Shown in pieces: positions 6,844 to 12,568 of a stretch of 24,672 bases of DNA. The position numbers and the translations under genes were made by a program. Every line of letters begins with the position of its first letter. Within the stretch, counting starts at the first letter, position 1. Under the pieces are notes generated by a model that was given only the letters and a program-made list of their open reading frames with translations, made no database searches and was not told where the DNA came from. Source of the stretch: Nitrososphaerota archaeon (GTDB lineage Archaea; Thermoproteota; Nitrososphaeria; Nitrososphaerales; JAPUIC01); the NCBI GenBank assembly GCA_027297425.1, contig JAPUIC010000081.1, positions 1 to 24,672 of the forward strand. The letters are read 5' to 3'.

Positions 6844-7443
6844 TTGTCGGTAGAGTCATTTATTCCAGGCGCTACCGCTATTGGTGTTGCCTTCAAGGAC
6901 GGCACGATTTTAGGTGCTGAAAAAAGGATTGCATACGGTAGATTTCTTGTCAGCAGAGCTGGCAAGAAACTCTTCAAGATCAATAGTACCTCAGGAGCAG
7001 CGTGTGCTGGGATGATTGCCGACATGCAGGTCCTCATAAGGGAGTTGACTGCATACGTAAAATTGAGGGAGTTAGAACTGAGACGGCCTCTACCTCCAAA
7101 ATCAGTAACCAAACTTATGTCGGTCATAATGTTCGAACGAAGATATTACCCTCTGCTAGCGCAGGTTGTTGTTGGAGGACTTTCTGACAAACCACTTGTC
7201 TACGTTCTTGATCCTCTAGGATCGATCATACCCGATGAGTATGCCGCAGTCGGATCCGGTGCTGAAATAGCTATTGGTATTTTAGAATCAGAATATACTC
7301 CAGATATGAATGAATCGAAGGCCAAGGATCTGGTAGTAAAATCGATCAAGGCGGCCTGTCAGAGAGATATCGCTAGCGGTGATGGCATCGATCTTTTGAT
7401 CGCTAGCGGGAACGAGATGAAGGAAGAGCGACTCGGTCTCTGA
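6844..7443 (+). CDS. psmB: Proteasome beta subunit, apparently lacking the catalytic threonine
   Basis: This 199-residue protein has the beta-type 20S proteasome fold. It contains KDGTILGAEKR, RAGKKLFKI, AGMIADMQVLIREL, AQVVVGG, AAVGSGAEIAIGILESEY and ACQRDIASGDGID, all characteristic of beta rather than alpha subunits. There is only a nine-residue leader before the mature fold. Active archaeal beta subunits start the mature chain with T-T-T-V-G after a Gly; here the aligned stretch is G9-A10-T11-A12-I13-G14, so Thr1 is replaced by Ala. The Glu and Lys partners (E17 and K33 in mature numbering) are kept. It is probably a structural or modulating subunit that assembles with an active beta elsewhere. 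The start is TTG, the only start codon after an in-frame stop. It converges on dphB with 2 bases between the stops. Confidence 0.9.
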   Translation: MSVESFIPGATAIGVAFKDGTILGAEKRIAYGRFLVSRAGKKLFKINSTSGAACAGMIADMQVLIRELTAYVKLRELELRRPLPPKSVTKLMSVIMFERRYYPLLAQVVVGGLSDKPLVYVLDPLGSIIPDEYAAVGSGAEIAIGILESEYTPDMNESKAKDLVVKSIKAACQRDIASGDGIDLLIASGNEMKEERLGL

Positions 7444-7445
7444 TA

Positions 7446-8489
7446 TTACCACTCGATCTCTAATTGACCTGTGAATCTCAGAGCATCTAATAGTCCTTCT
7501 GCATAACCAATACTAAGAACAGCTAGCTCATCTTCCCCGTTCTTCAGGAATCTCTCCGCGTCCGAAATATAACATTCGACATTTTCAAAGAGTGATTGAT
7601 ACTGATCTGGAACTTTCTTCCGAGCTCTAGCCAATGCTTTTTTTGCCTTTCGACTATATTTCGTTACCATTATCACCGATCTCTTACTGATCGTTGAAGC
7701 ATTGTCCCGTATCTCATCCTCGGATGTAGTAAGGATCTTCTGCAGCGCCTCTACTTCGGTGAAGTGCAATCTCCCGGGGATAACGATTGCATGAGGTGGA
7801 TATCCGTATTTCCTCTGAGATAAATTGGAGAGCTTTCCTCCCGAAATCGAGAAGTCATCTGGTTGCCCTAGTCTAGACAAGACTATAACGAAGGTGTCTT
7901 GCATTATCAGGCCGAGCTTAACATCCTTCTCGGCAGAAAGAAGCAACTTTAATCCATCCTCAGGTGGTAGGGAGTAGCCCTCTTCAACCTGTACTTCCAA
8001 TAGAAGTAGCGTATGAAGTCCTCTTATCATATTCTGAAAGATGGTATGGTATGCCGTAGCTGGCGGCGTATTTCCACCCGTCAAAGTAACAATCTTTCCA
8101 AAATTGTATACGTGTAATCCCGTAGCGCCTGGAATTGCTGAAATGATAGACGCATTATGAAATATTTTCGTCCGAATATTCATCGACTCTGCCCTAGTCT
8201 TCAAATCCATATGTGTAGTAGCGATCATGGGATCTCCTACTACAAACAGAAGAACATCCACCTTAGAGGCGAGTTCGAGAATTTTTTTCCCGTCCTCCAG
8301 ATATTCGCGAGGAACGACTTTAACTTCCTTTCCCACGATTTTACCTATCTTGTCAATTTCCTCTGTGCCTATAGGACTAGTATATAGCTCGAGAAAAATA
8401 ATTTCGGCTTCTTTAGCTGACTTGACCGCCTCAAATGTCATACTGTCAGATCCTGAAAGTCCAAGCCCGGCAAATGTTAGAGATCCCAC
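7446..8489 (-). CDS. dphB: Diphthine synthase fused to a C-terminal DUF357 domain
   Basis: The first 265 or so residues are an archaeal diphthine synthase, the SAM-dependent methylase that builds diphthamide on the histidine of elongation factor 2. Family signatures are LTFAGLGLSGSDSMT near the start, VVGDPMIATTH (83-93), PGATGLHVYNFG (120-131) and YGYPPHAIVIPGRLHFTE (228-245). The protein is 347 residues, about 80 longer than usual. The extra C-terminus (about 275-345) is helical and contains YISDAERFLKNGEDELAVL and GYAEGLLDAL, matching the archaeal DUF357 helical-hairpin domain, normally a separate small protein. The start is GTG, preceded by a GAGGT Shine-Dalgarno-like stretch about 9 bases upstream. 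It is monocistronic on this strand. Confidence 0.93.
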   Translation of the reverse strand: MGSLTFAGLGLSGSDSMTFEAVKSAKEAEIIFLELYTSPIGTEEIDKIGKIVGKEVKVVPREYLEDGKKILELASKVDVLLFVVGDPMIATTHMDLKTRAESMNIRTKIFHNASIISAIPGATGLHVYNFGKIVTLTGGNTPPATAYHTIFQNMIRGLHTLLLLEVQVEEGYSLPPEDGLKLLLSAEKDVKLGLIMQDTFVIVLSRLGQPDDFSISGGKLSNLSQRKYGYPPHAIVIPGRLHFTEVEALQKILTTSEDEIRDNASTISKRSVIMVTKYSRKAKKALARARKKVPDQYQSLFENVECYISDAERFLKNGEDELAVLSIGYAEGLLDALRFTGQLEIEW

Positions 8490-8535
8490 TACTCAGACTA
8501 CCTCGAATCCTCTAAAAACCCTAGAATTCAGTGAC

Positions 8536-8545
8536 CTTTTAATAG
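8536..8545 (+). promoter_or_regulatory. TATA-like box for tRNA-Lys
   Basis: CTTTTAATAG lies 26-35 bases before the tRNA 5' end at 8571, matching the usual distance for an archaeal tRNA promoter. Confidence 0.55.
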
Positions 8546-8593
8546 TTCTTATCAAACAATCGCAAAACTGGGGCCTGTGGCTCAGCCAGGTAG

Positions 8594-8606
8594 AGAGGAA
8601 ACCTGC
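8594..8606 (+). other. Second tRNA-Lys intron (13 nt, D stem)
   Basis: The D-arm region is 13 bases too long. Removing 8594-8606 restores GAGC opposite GCTC, joining positions 22 and 23. The same product arises from 8595-8607 or 8596-8608, so ends are uncertain by two bases. The chosen ends fit the bulge-helix rule: AGGT (8588-8591) pairs with ACCT (8601-8604). Three-base bulges lie at 8592-8594 and 8605-8607, each cut after its second base. No outer intron helix forms, so this would be a relaxed bulge-helix-loop substrate. Confidence 0.75.
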
Positions 8607-8621
8607 AGCGGCTGGCTCTTA

Positions 8622-8644
8622 TGGTTCAATTTGAGCCGCGAGAA
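8622..8644 (+). other. Canonical tRNA-Lys intron (23 nt, position 37/38)
   Basis: The intron follows A37 and precedes A38. It forms its own hairpin, GGTTC (8623-8627) with GAGCC (8633-8637). A central helix of three pairs plus one mismatch forms between CTCT (8616-8619) and CGAG (8639-8642), flanked by bulges TAT (8620-8622) and AAA (8643-8645). This is a slightly imperfect bulge-helix-bulge motif for the archaeal tRNA splicing endonuclease. Confidence 0.8.
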
Positions 8645-8766
8645 ACCAGTAGGTCGTGGGTTCAAATCCCACCAGGCCCGCCATTATCCACAATAACGGT
8701 TGTTTTCTGGACAGCAGTACCTATGTTCTTAACGATAGGATGAGTAGCGTACTATGATCTGAGGGC

Positions 8767-9324
8767 TTAGATCGTTCCCAATCTATTCCCGTTAAGATTT
8801 ATGTTGTTCTTTATCGGCACCGGATTCGCCAGATTGTCGTAAACGGGACAATGCTTCTCGACCAGCTCTGCCATCCGTAAAATCCTGTCCTCTTGACCGT
8901 TCGCCTTAATGTTAGTCTCTATAGTTATCTCCTTATAGCCCGGTCTTACATCAGCAATACCTAACAGTCCTCTGTTGTCTCTTTTTCCCTTAACCGATAT
9001 TTCAAGTGAATCTATGGGAATTCTCATGCTTGATGCAACATTAGCATAGATGCTCATCTGGCAGAATGCAAGAGAGGCTAGCATATACTCCGTAGGTTGA
9101 GGTGCCAAATTTGTCCCGTTAAGCATCTCTGGTTCATCTGATACTATGGTAAATCCTCTCGCCTTTGCTTCCTTGTGATAATTCTTGATGAGTTTGACCT
9201 CGACCACTTTCTCCATCAATGCTTTCGTAGGGTCCTTGGAGAGATCATTGATCCTCTTCTCCCGATTTGCTCGTAACTTGTCTAGGTCAATTATACTATT
9301 TCCTGCATCATGAGATTCAACCAT
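8767..9324 (-). CDS. OsmC/Ohr-family protein
   Basis: This OsmC-family protein has the two reactive cysteines used by the family to reduce organic hydroperoxides. From ATG 9324 (185 residues) they are C88 in YMLASLAFCQ and C159 in VEKHCPVYDNL. The segment LAPQPTEYMLASLA is a typical OsmC helix. The first 40 residues form a charged helical extension. An upstream in-frame TTG at 9345 would add seven residues, but it falls inside the TATA-like CTTATATTTTG (complement of 9343-9353). The ATG at 9324 is therefore the better start, with almost no leader. The actual substrate, peroxide or otherwise, is inferred only from family. Confidence 0.9.
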   Translation of the reverse strand: MVESHDAGNSIIDLDKLRANREKRINDLSKDPTKALMEKVVEVKLIKNYHKEAKARGFTIVSDEPEMLNGTNLAPQPTEYMLASLAFCQMSIYANVASSMRIPIDSLEISVKGKRDNRGLLGIADVRPGYKEITIETNIKANGQEDRILRMAELVEKHCPVYDNLANPVPIKNNINLNGNRLGTI

Positions 9325-9342
9325 AGTTTCTATCAGTTCTCT

Positions 9343-9353
9343 CAAAATATAAG
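9343..9353 (-). promoter_or_regulatory. TATA-like box for the OsmC-family gene
   Basis: Minus-strand CTTATATTTTG lies 19-29 bases before the ATG at 9324. It overlaps the alternative TTG start at 9345, which argues against that start. Confidence 0.55.
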
Positions 9354-9472
9354 AAGTTTTTTGGGATTAGAATTGGAAAAACACTCTCTGGAAAATGCAT
9401 AGCGTTAGATGATCCTTTCCGTCAAGAAAATCTGATTTACCACTTTTAGTTCGGATACACAATTAAAGTATA

Positions 9473-9778
9473 ATGGCTATAAAATACCCAAGCAGCGATA
9501 GCTTGGGACTTTACGGAGATGCGGCCAAAGCCTATCTTATTTTACAAAGGCATGGTCCTTTAACATTAGATGAACTAGCCTCTCATTCGAATATTTCTCG
9601 ACATAAGATCTATAGCATAGCAAAGCAGTTAGAACGTTCAAAACTACTTAATATTTCACAGCCGATAATCTGCAGACTCTCAAGTGATGAAAACTCGTTA
9701 AGGAAGATGATGCGAAGGGACGAACGCCGATCTAGTGAGCGACATGGGCTAACCTCATGGCTTCGACCTAGACGGTGA
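9473..9778 (+). CDS. Small TrmB-like winged-helix protein
   Basis: This 101-residue basic protein consists mainly of one winged helix-turn-helix domain (about residues 12-75). The pattern GDAAKAYLILQRHGPLTLDE followed by SRHKIYSIAKQLERSKLL is that of the TrmB/sugar-regulator N-terminal domain. The effector-binding C-terminal domain of full TrmB proteins is absent; instead there is an Arg-rich tail (about 80-101). It is most likely a stand-alone DNA-binding regulator. The start is ATG. Its target and partner are unknown; the flanking OsmC-family and trmO genes give no clear link. Confidence 0.8.
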   Translation: MAIKYPSSDSLGLYGDAAKAYLILQRHGPLTLDELASHSNISRHKIYSIAKQLERSKLLNISQPIICRLSSDENSLRKMMRRDERRSSERHGLTSWLRPRR

Positions 9779-9995
9779 CCTGGTTTTCTAGGTACGTTTT
9801 TCCCAATACAGACGAGATAATACAATTAATCACTTTCTCTTAAAGTTCAGACTTTCCCCTAGTATGATTCGTTAGTCTATGGCATCTGTAACCCATGGCC
9901 AACTCTCTCCAACTTGAATAGACCTCGGCTAATGCCCCGAACAATAATCTATAGGTATAGTCATTTTTTTATCTATGTTAGCGATTGGGTAGTAT
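9779..9995. other. Intergenic region upstream of trmO
   Basis: I see no plausible gene in this 217-base stretch. It is AT-rich near both ends, and a T-run TATA-like element (TTTTTTTATC, 9964-9973) lies 23-32 bases before the trmO ATG. Confidence 0.4.
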
Positions 9996-10484
9996 ATGAG
10001 TGAGCAGATAAAATTCAAGAGCATTGGCGTCGTTAGGACTGATGCTACTCCTGACGAGGTCAGAGCAAGTAGTCACAATATAGCCTCCACAATAACGGTT
10101 TACGATGAGTTTGGAGATGCACTGGACGGGATCGACGGACATTCCCACATTTACGTATTAGCCCACTTTAATGCTCTGAGAGCAGATCAGATAGGACACC
10201 TCAAAGTTCGACCACGCCGCCTCCTGCGACGGGGTCTAAAACTGGAGGAGCTGCCTTTTCTGGGCGTATTTGCTCTCGACTCTCCTACTCGACCAAACCC
10301 CATTGGACTTAGTCTTGTGAAACTAGTCCGGAGAGAGGGAAACATTCTTCATGTAACTGGACTCGATTATTTCGATGGAACTCCAATTATAGATCTGAAG
10401 CCCTATCACCCCGAACATATTGTAACTGATTTCTCAGTTCCTGATTGGTATACCGAGCTAGAACGTAAGGCAGGCCATATCTGA
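9996..10484 (+). CDS. trmO: tRNA m6t6A methyltransferase TrmO (TsaA family)
   Basis: This 162-residue protein belongs to the TsaA/TrmO family, a SAM-dependent enzyme that N6-methylates the t6A base at position 37 of some tRNAs. The family motif FALDSPTRPNPIGLSLV occupies residues 93-109, and the second motif DGTPIIDLKPYHP is at 127-139; both line the active site of the beta-barrel. Residues 5-70 form the first strands, including the early GVVRTDATPDEVR segment. Length is normal for an archaeal single-domain form. The start is ATG. Neighbours are unrelated, so substrate specificity is inferred from family. Confidence 0.95.
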   Translation: MSEQIKFKSIGVVRTDATPDEVRASSHNIASTITVYDEFGDALDGIDGHSHIYVLAHFNALRADQIGHLKVRPRRLLRRGLKLEELPFLGVFALDSPTRPNPIGLSLVKLVRREGNILHVTGLDYFDGTPIIDLKPYHPEHIVTDFSVPDWYTELERKAGHI

Positions 10485-10597
10485 TCTACCTATGAACTTT
10501 TGACTATTTCGTCGGCCTAGATCTTACGGTCCTATGATCTTAACGTATCTCTAGGGGTGTATCGAAAATCGCAGCAAAAGTTATGATCTGCATGAGC

Positions 10598-10849
10598 TTA
10601 CAGGACTGGCGGTTTGATGCCTGCACAGTGGACTGTGCCCTTGAACCTCCTAATGAACGAACCACATGCAAAACATGCCAAGAACGCGACTTCATCTTTG
10701 ACCAATGGACAGGCAACAGCTTCACGTTTCATCCTCTTTAGCATCTTGCCCCCTGCGACACCCTTGATCTGCGCTTGAACCTCTTTTGAAACTTTCTTTG
10801 GTTTCTCAACTTCGTAGATTTTAACCTCAAATTTGGTTACTTCGGCCAT
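10598..10849 (-). CDS. Small Cys-containing protein, possible metal-binding, unknown function
   Basis: This 83-residue protein has a beta-like N-terminus (KFEVKIYEVEK), a basic helical middle (SKEVQAQIKGVAGGKMLKRM) and a Cys-containing C-terminus: ACPLVKDEVAFLACFACGSFIRR then VHCAG. Its four cysteines are spaced C-x11-C-x2-C-x12-C, which could bind zinc or an Fe-S cluster. The start is ATG at 10849; a GTG directly before it at 10852 would add one residue. A strong TATA-like box (complement of 10871-10880) and an inverted repeat lie just upstream. It is divergent from the C2H2 zinc-finger gene. No family is recognised. Confidence 0.65.
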   Translation of the reverse strand: MAEVTKFEVKIYEVEKPKKVSKEVQAQIKGVAGGKMLKRMKREAVACPLVKDEVAFLACFACGSFIRRFKGTVHCAGIKPPVL

Positions 10850-10856
10850 CACGTAC

Positions 10857-10872
10857 CCTAATACAAATTAGG
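10857..10872. repeat. Perfect 6-base inverted repeat overlapping a transcription start
   Basis: Arms CCTAAT and ATTAGG flank the spacer ACAA. It sits just downstream of the TATA-like box of the minus-strand gene (10871-10880) and just before its ATG at 10849. A repressor bound here would block transcription, so it is a candidate operator. Confidence 0.5.
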
Positions 10873-10880
10873 ATATAAGC
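10871..10880 (-). promoter_or_regulatory. TATA-like box for the small Cys-containing protein
   Basis: Minus-strand GCTTATATCC lies 22-31 bases before the ATG at 10849 and abuts the inverted repeat at 10857-10872. Confidence 0.5.
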
Positions 10881-10896
10881 ATAAGTCTGCCTAAGA

Positions 10897-10905
10897 GATT
10901 TAAGG
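10897..10905 (+). promoter_or_regulatory. TATA-like box for the C2H2 zinc-finger gene
   Basis: GATTTAAGG lies 22-30 bases before the ATG at 10927. Confidence 0.45.
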
Positions 10906-10926
10906 ATGGCATGTGGGGCTAACACA

Positions 10927-11058
10927 ATGAGTTCTACATCAGATGAATTCAAATGTCCATATTGTAACGTCGGGTTTGATACTAAGGAAGACCTCTCAAA
11001 GCATATCGATCGGACCCACATGGGCGCCGGAGCCTTAGAGAAAAGAAATTCGCGCTGA
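10927..11058 (+). CDS. Single C2H2 zinc-finger mini-protein (43 aa)
   Basis: A 43-codon frame from ATG to TGA encodes one classical zinc finger: FKCPYCNVGFDTKEDLSKHI continuing into DRTH. The ligands are C10-x2-C13-x12-H26-x4-H31, with the hydrophobic F and L at the expected positions. An eight-residue N-terminus and a short basic tail (LEKRNSR) surround it. Single-finger proteins of this size are known in archaea as DNA- or protein-binding regulators. A TATA-like GATTTAAGG is at the right distance. The PadR-family gene follows 21 bases downstream on the same strand, so the two may be co-transcribed. The finger is unambiguous; function is not known. Confidence 0.85.
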   Translation: MSSTSDEFKCPYCNVGFDTKEDLSKHIDRTHMGAGALEKRNSR

Positions 11059-11079
11059 CCATAGCCTGGATGTATTAGT

Positions 11080-11520
11080 ATGAAGGAGAGTTCTTACCTT
11101 TCTGCACCTCGCGGACTCTTAAGAATCCTAATCCTACATATTGCATCGAGATCTCCTGTTAGTGGGATGACGCTTTCCGGGGCAATCACTGAAAAAAGCA
11201 GCGGCAGATGGAAGCCTAGTCCCGGCTCGATCTACTTCATCATCAAGGAACTTACAACTGAAGGTAAGTTACTAAATATCGGCAAGGCAGAGAAGAAGTA
11301 CATTACGACGCAGTCTGGTCTGGATGAATTAAAGTCACTAGTTGGGAGTTCGAGGGCGGGTTTGAAGAGACAGCTATTGTTCATGTCTCTGCTAAGCGAG
11401 GTCATTGAGGATCAAACTTTTTCTCAGTTATTGACGGTTGGGCAGGATATATTAGCAGCTCCGCTCGGCAGTTACAAGCACGATCAACAGATAAAAAAGA
11501 TGGCTAACGAAGATAGTTAG
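11080..11520 (+). CDS. PadR-family transcriptional regulator
   Basis: This 146-residue protein has a PadR-type winged helix at about residues 9-90. It shows GLLRILILHIASRSPVSG, then the family hallmark WKPSPGSIYFIIKELTTEGKL (about 44-64), then a wing with KKYITTQSGLDEL. A helical C-terminal region (about 95-146) would form the dimer interface. PadR proteins are usually repressors released by a small ligand. The start is ATG. It is probably in one transcript with the C2H2 finger and converges with the end of the aromatic operon, 16 bases away. The target and ligand are unknown. Confidence 0.9.
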   Translation: MKESSYLSAPRGLLRILILHIASRSPVSGMTLSGAITEKSSGRWKPSPGSIYFIIKELTTEGKLLNIGKAEKKYITTQSGLDELKSLVGSSRAGLKRQLLFMSLLSEVIEDQTFSQLLTVGQDILAAPLGSYKHDQQIKKMANEDS

Positions 11521-11536
11521 GGTTACACTACGGAAT

Positions 11537-11698
11537 TTAGGAATCCAGATCGGCTTTAACCCGATTCGATCCGCATTTTGGACACTTCGTGGGTACTCTA
11601 TTACCTACTCCCAACATGCTCAAAAATTCACTCTGAGAATCTTCAGATATATCTAATCTCCAGGTGTTGGCGCAATCTAGACAAGATAGTTTCACCAT
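11537..11698 (-). CDS. Small zinc-ribbon protein at the end of the aromatic operon (53 aa)
   Basis: A 53-codon frame from ATG to TAA encodes a zinc ribbon. It has CLDC near the start (C6, C9), a TWRLDISEDSQSEFL segment between the knuckles, and CPKCGSNRVKADLDS at the end (C39, C42). Such ribbons often act as small nucleic-acid- or protein-binding modules. It lies 21 bases downstream of the prephenate dehydrogenase stop on the same strand, preceded by an AGAGGG purine stretch, and so looks like the last gene of the operon. It may alternatively be an unrelated read-through gene. Coding status is well supported by the paired CxxC knuckles. Confidence 0.8.
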   Translation of the reverse strand: MVKLSCLDCANTWRLDISEDSQSEFLSMLGVGNRVPTKCPKCGSNRVKADLDS

Positions 11699-11719
11699 GC
11701 ACGTATGCCCTCTAGTGGG

Positions 11720-12559
11720 TCAATTGTCTAACTTTGAAATTATGGAATAAAGCTTTTGGTATGACTGGTTCAGAGACTCGCTGTCGCCAAGAATTTTCCG
11801 TGCAGCTTTAAACTGGCTGGTCACATTAACTCTATCCTTCTTCTCAATTTGTTCAGCCAGGATTTTCGTTCTATGCGCGAAATCCTGTGCAACCTTTGAG
11901 AACTCGGGGTTTAATAGGAGAATGGATGCAAACAAAGATGGGTCCTCATTAAGTAATGCTTCAGATAAGGTGAGTTGTATCGAAAAAGTGGTTCCCGTCA
12001 AAGCCCTAAAGGCCTTCAGATCTTGCTTCTTTAGACTAGCCGCGAAGAGTAAGTTAGAGAAATACGTGAGCGATAAGATTGAGGTCATTGCGTGTTCATG
12101 CTCCTTTAGTTCGACCACCACTATTTTGCCTTTAGGGAAAAGTTTTCTGACCAATTTCTTTTCAATCCCCTCGTTAAGGACCGGAACAAGTGCCATTCTA
12201 GCTCTCCGGAGATCTCTGATCCCTGGACCAAATAACGGGTGAAGTGAGACCGATGTATGACCATCGGCCGCGATCTTACGCATCATCGTCTGTGTTATCG
12301 ACTTTAGGGATGATAGTTCAATAACCTGAGAACCCTTCTTCAGATTTATTCGGACCTCCTGTAACACCCGCGTCATCTGTTCCATCGGAACCGACACTAT
12401 GATCACATCAACTTCCCTAACTGATGAGATCTTTGTAGATGTAAATCCCGATGAGGCTGCTTTAGGATCGATTATGGAAATTTCATGACCATTCCCCTTT
12501 AGATAACCTCCCAATAATCTCCCCATCTTGCCTGCCCCGCCGACTATAGCAACTTTCAT
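11720..12559 (-). CDS. tyrA: Prephenate dehydrogenase
   Basis: This 279-residue enzyme oxidatively decarboxylates prephenate to 4-hydroxyphenylpyruvate, or arogenate to tyrosine, with NAD(P). The N-terminal Rossmann fold has the dinucleotide motif VGGAGKMG (residues 6-13) and an acidic residue in SIIDPK that hints at NAD preference. SLHPLFGPG (104-112) is the family substrate-binding segment with its active-site His. The C-terminal half (about 155-279) is the helical dimerisation domain. It is monofunctional with no chorismate mutase or ACT domain, which fits the mutase being on the upstream aminotransferase. The start is ATG, 9 bases after the upstream stop. Whether prephenate or arogenate is the true substrate is not shown. 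Confidence 0.93.
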   Translation of the reverse strand: MKVAIVGGAGKMGRLLGGYLKGNGHEISIIDPKAASSGFTSTKISSVREVDVIIVSVPMEQMTRVLQEVRINLKKGSQVIELSSLKSITQTMMRKIAADGHTSVSLHPLFGPGIRDLRRARMALVPVLNEGIEKKLVRKLFPKGKIVVVELKEHEHAMTSILSLTYFSNLLFAASLKKQDLKAFRALTGTTFSIQLTLSEALLNEDPSLFASILLLNPEFSKVAQDFAHRTKILAEQIEKKDRVNVTSQFKAARKILGDSESLNQSYQKLYSIISKLDN

Positions 12560-12568
12560 AATTCATCC

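Larger units (their letters stand above)
8571..8683 (+). tRNA. tRNA-Lys (anticodon CUU) with two introns, CCA encoded
   Basis: The acceptor stem pairs GGGCCTG (8571-8577) with CAGGCCC (8673-8679), followed by discriminator G and an encoded CCA. The T arm is GTGGG-TTCAAAT-CCCAC (8656-8672). The anticodon stem is GCTGG (8611-8615) with CCAGT (8646-8650). The loop begins C-T-CTT-A (8616-8621), giving anticodon CUU. Removing 23 bases after position 37 and 13 bases inside the D stem leaves a normal 77-base tRNA with CCA. Its D stem is then GCTC/GAGC, variable region AGGTC and loop CTCTTAA. This is very close to the standard archaeal tRNA-Lys. Without the D-arm intron the D stem cannot close properly. 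Confidence 0.9.

Noticed and set aside
8598..8611. Reading the tRNA as tRNA-Cys with anticodon GCA at 8605-8607
   Set aside because: The flanking bases cannot form an anticodon stem with the 3' half. The Lys reading gives five anticodon stem pairs, a proper D stem and a standard mature length.
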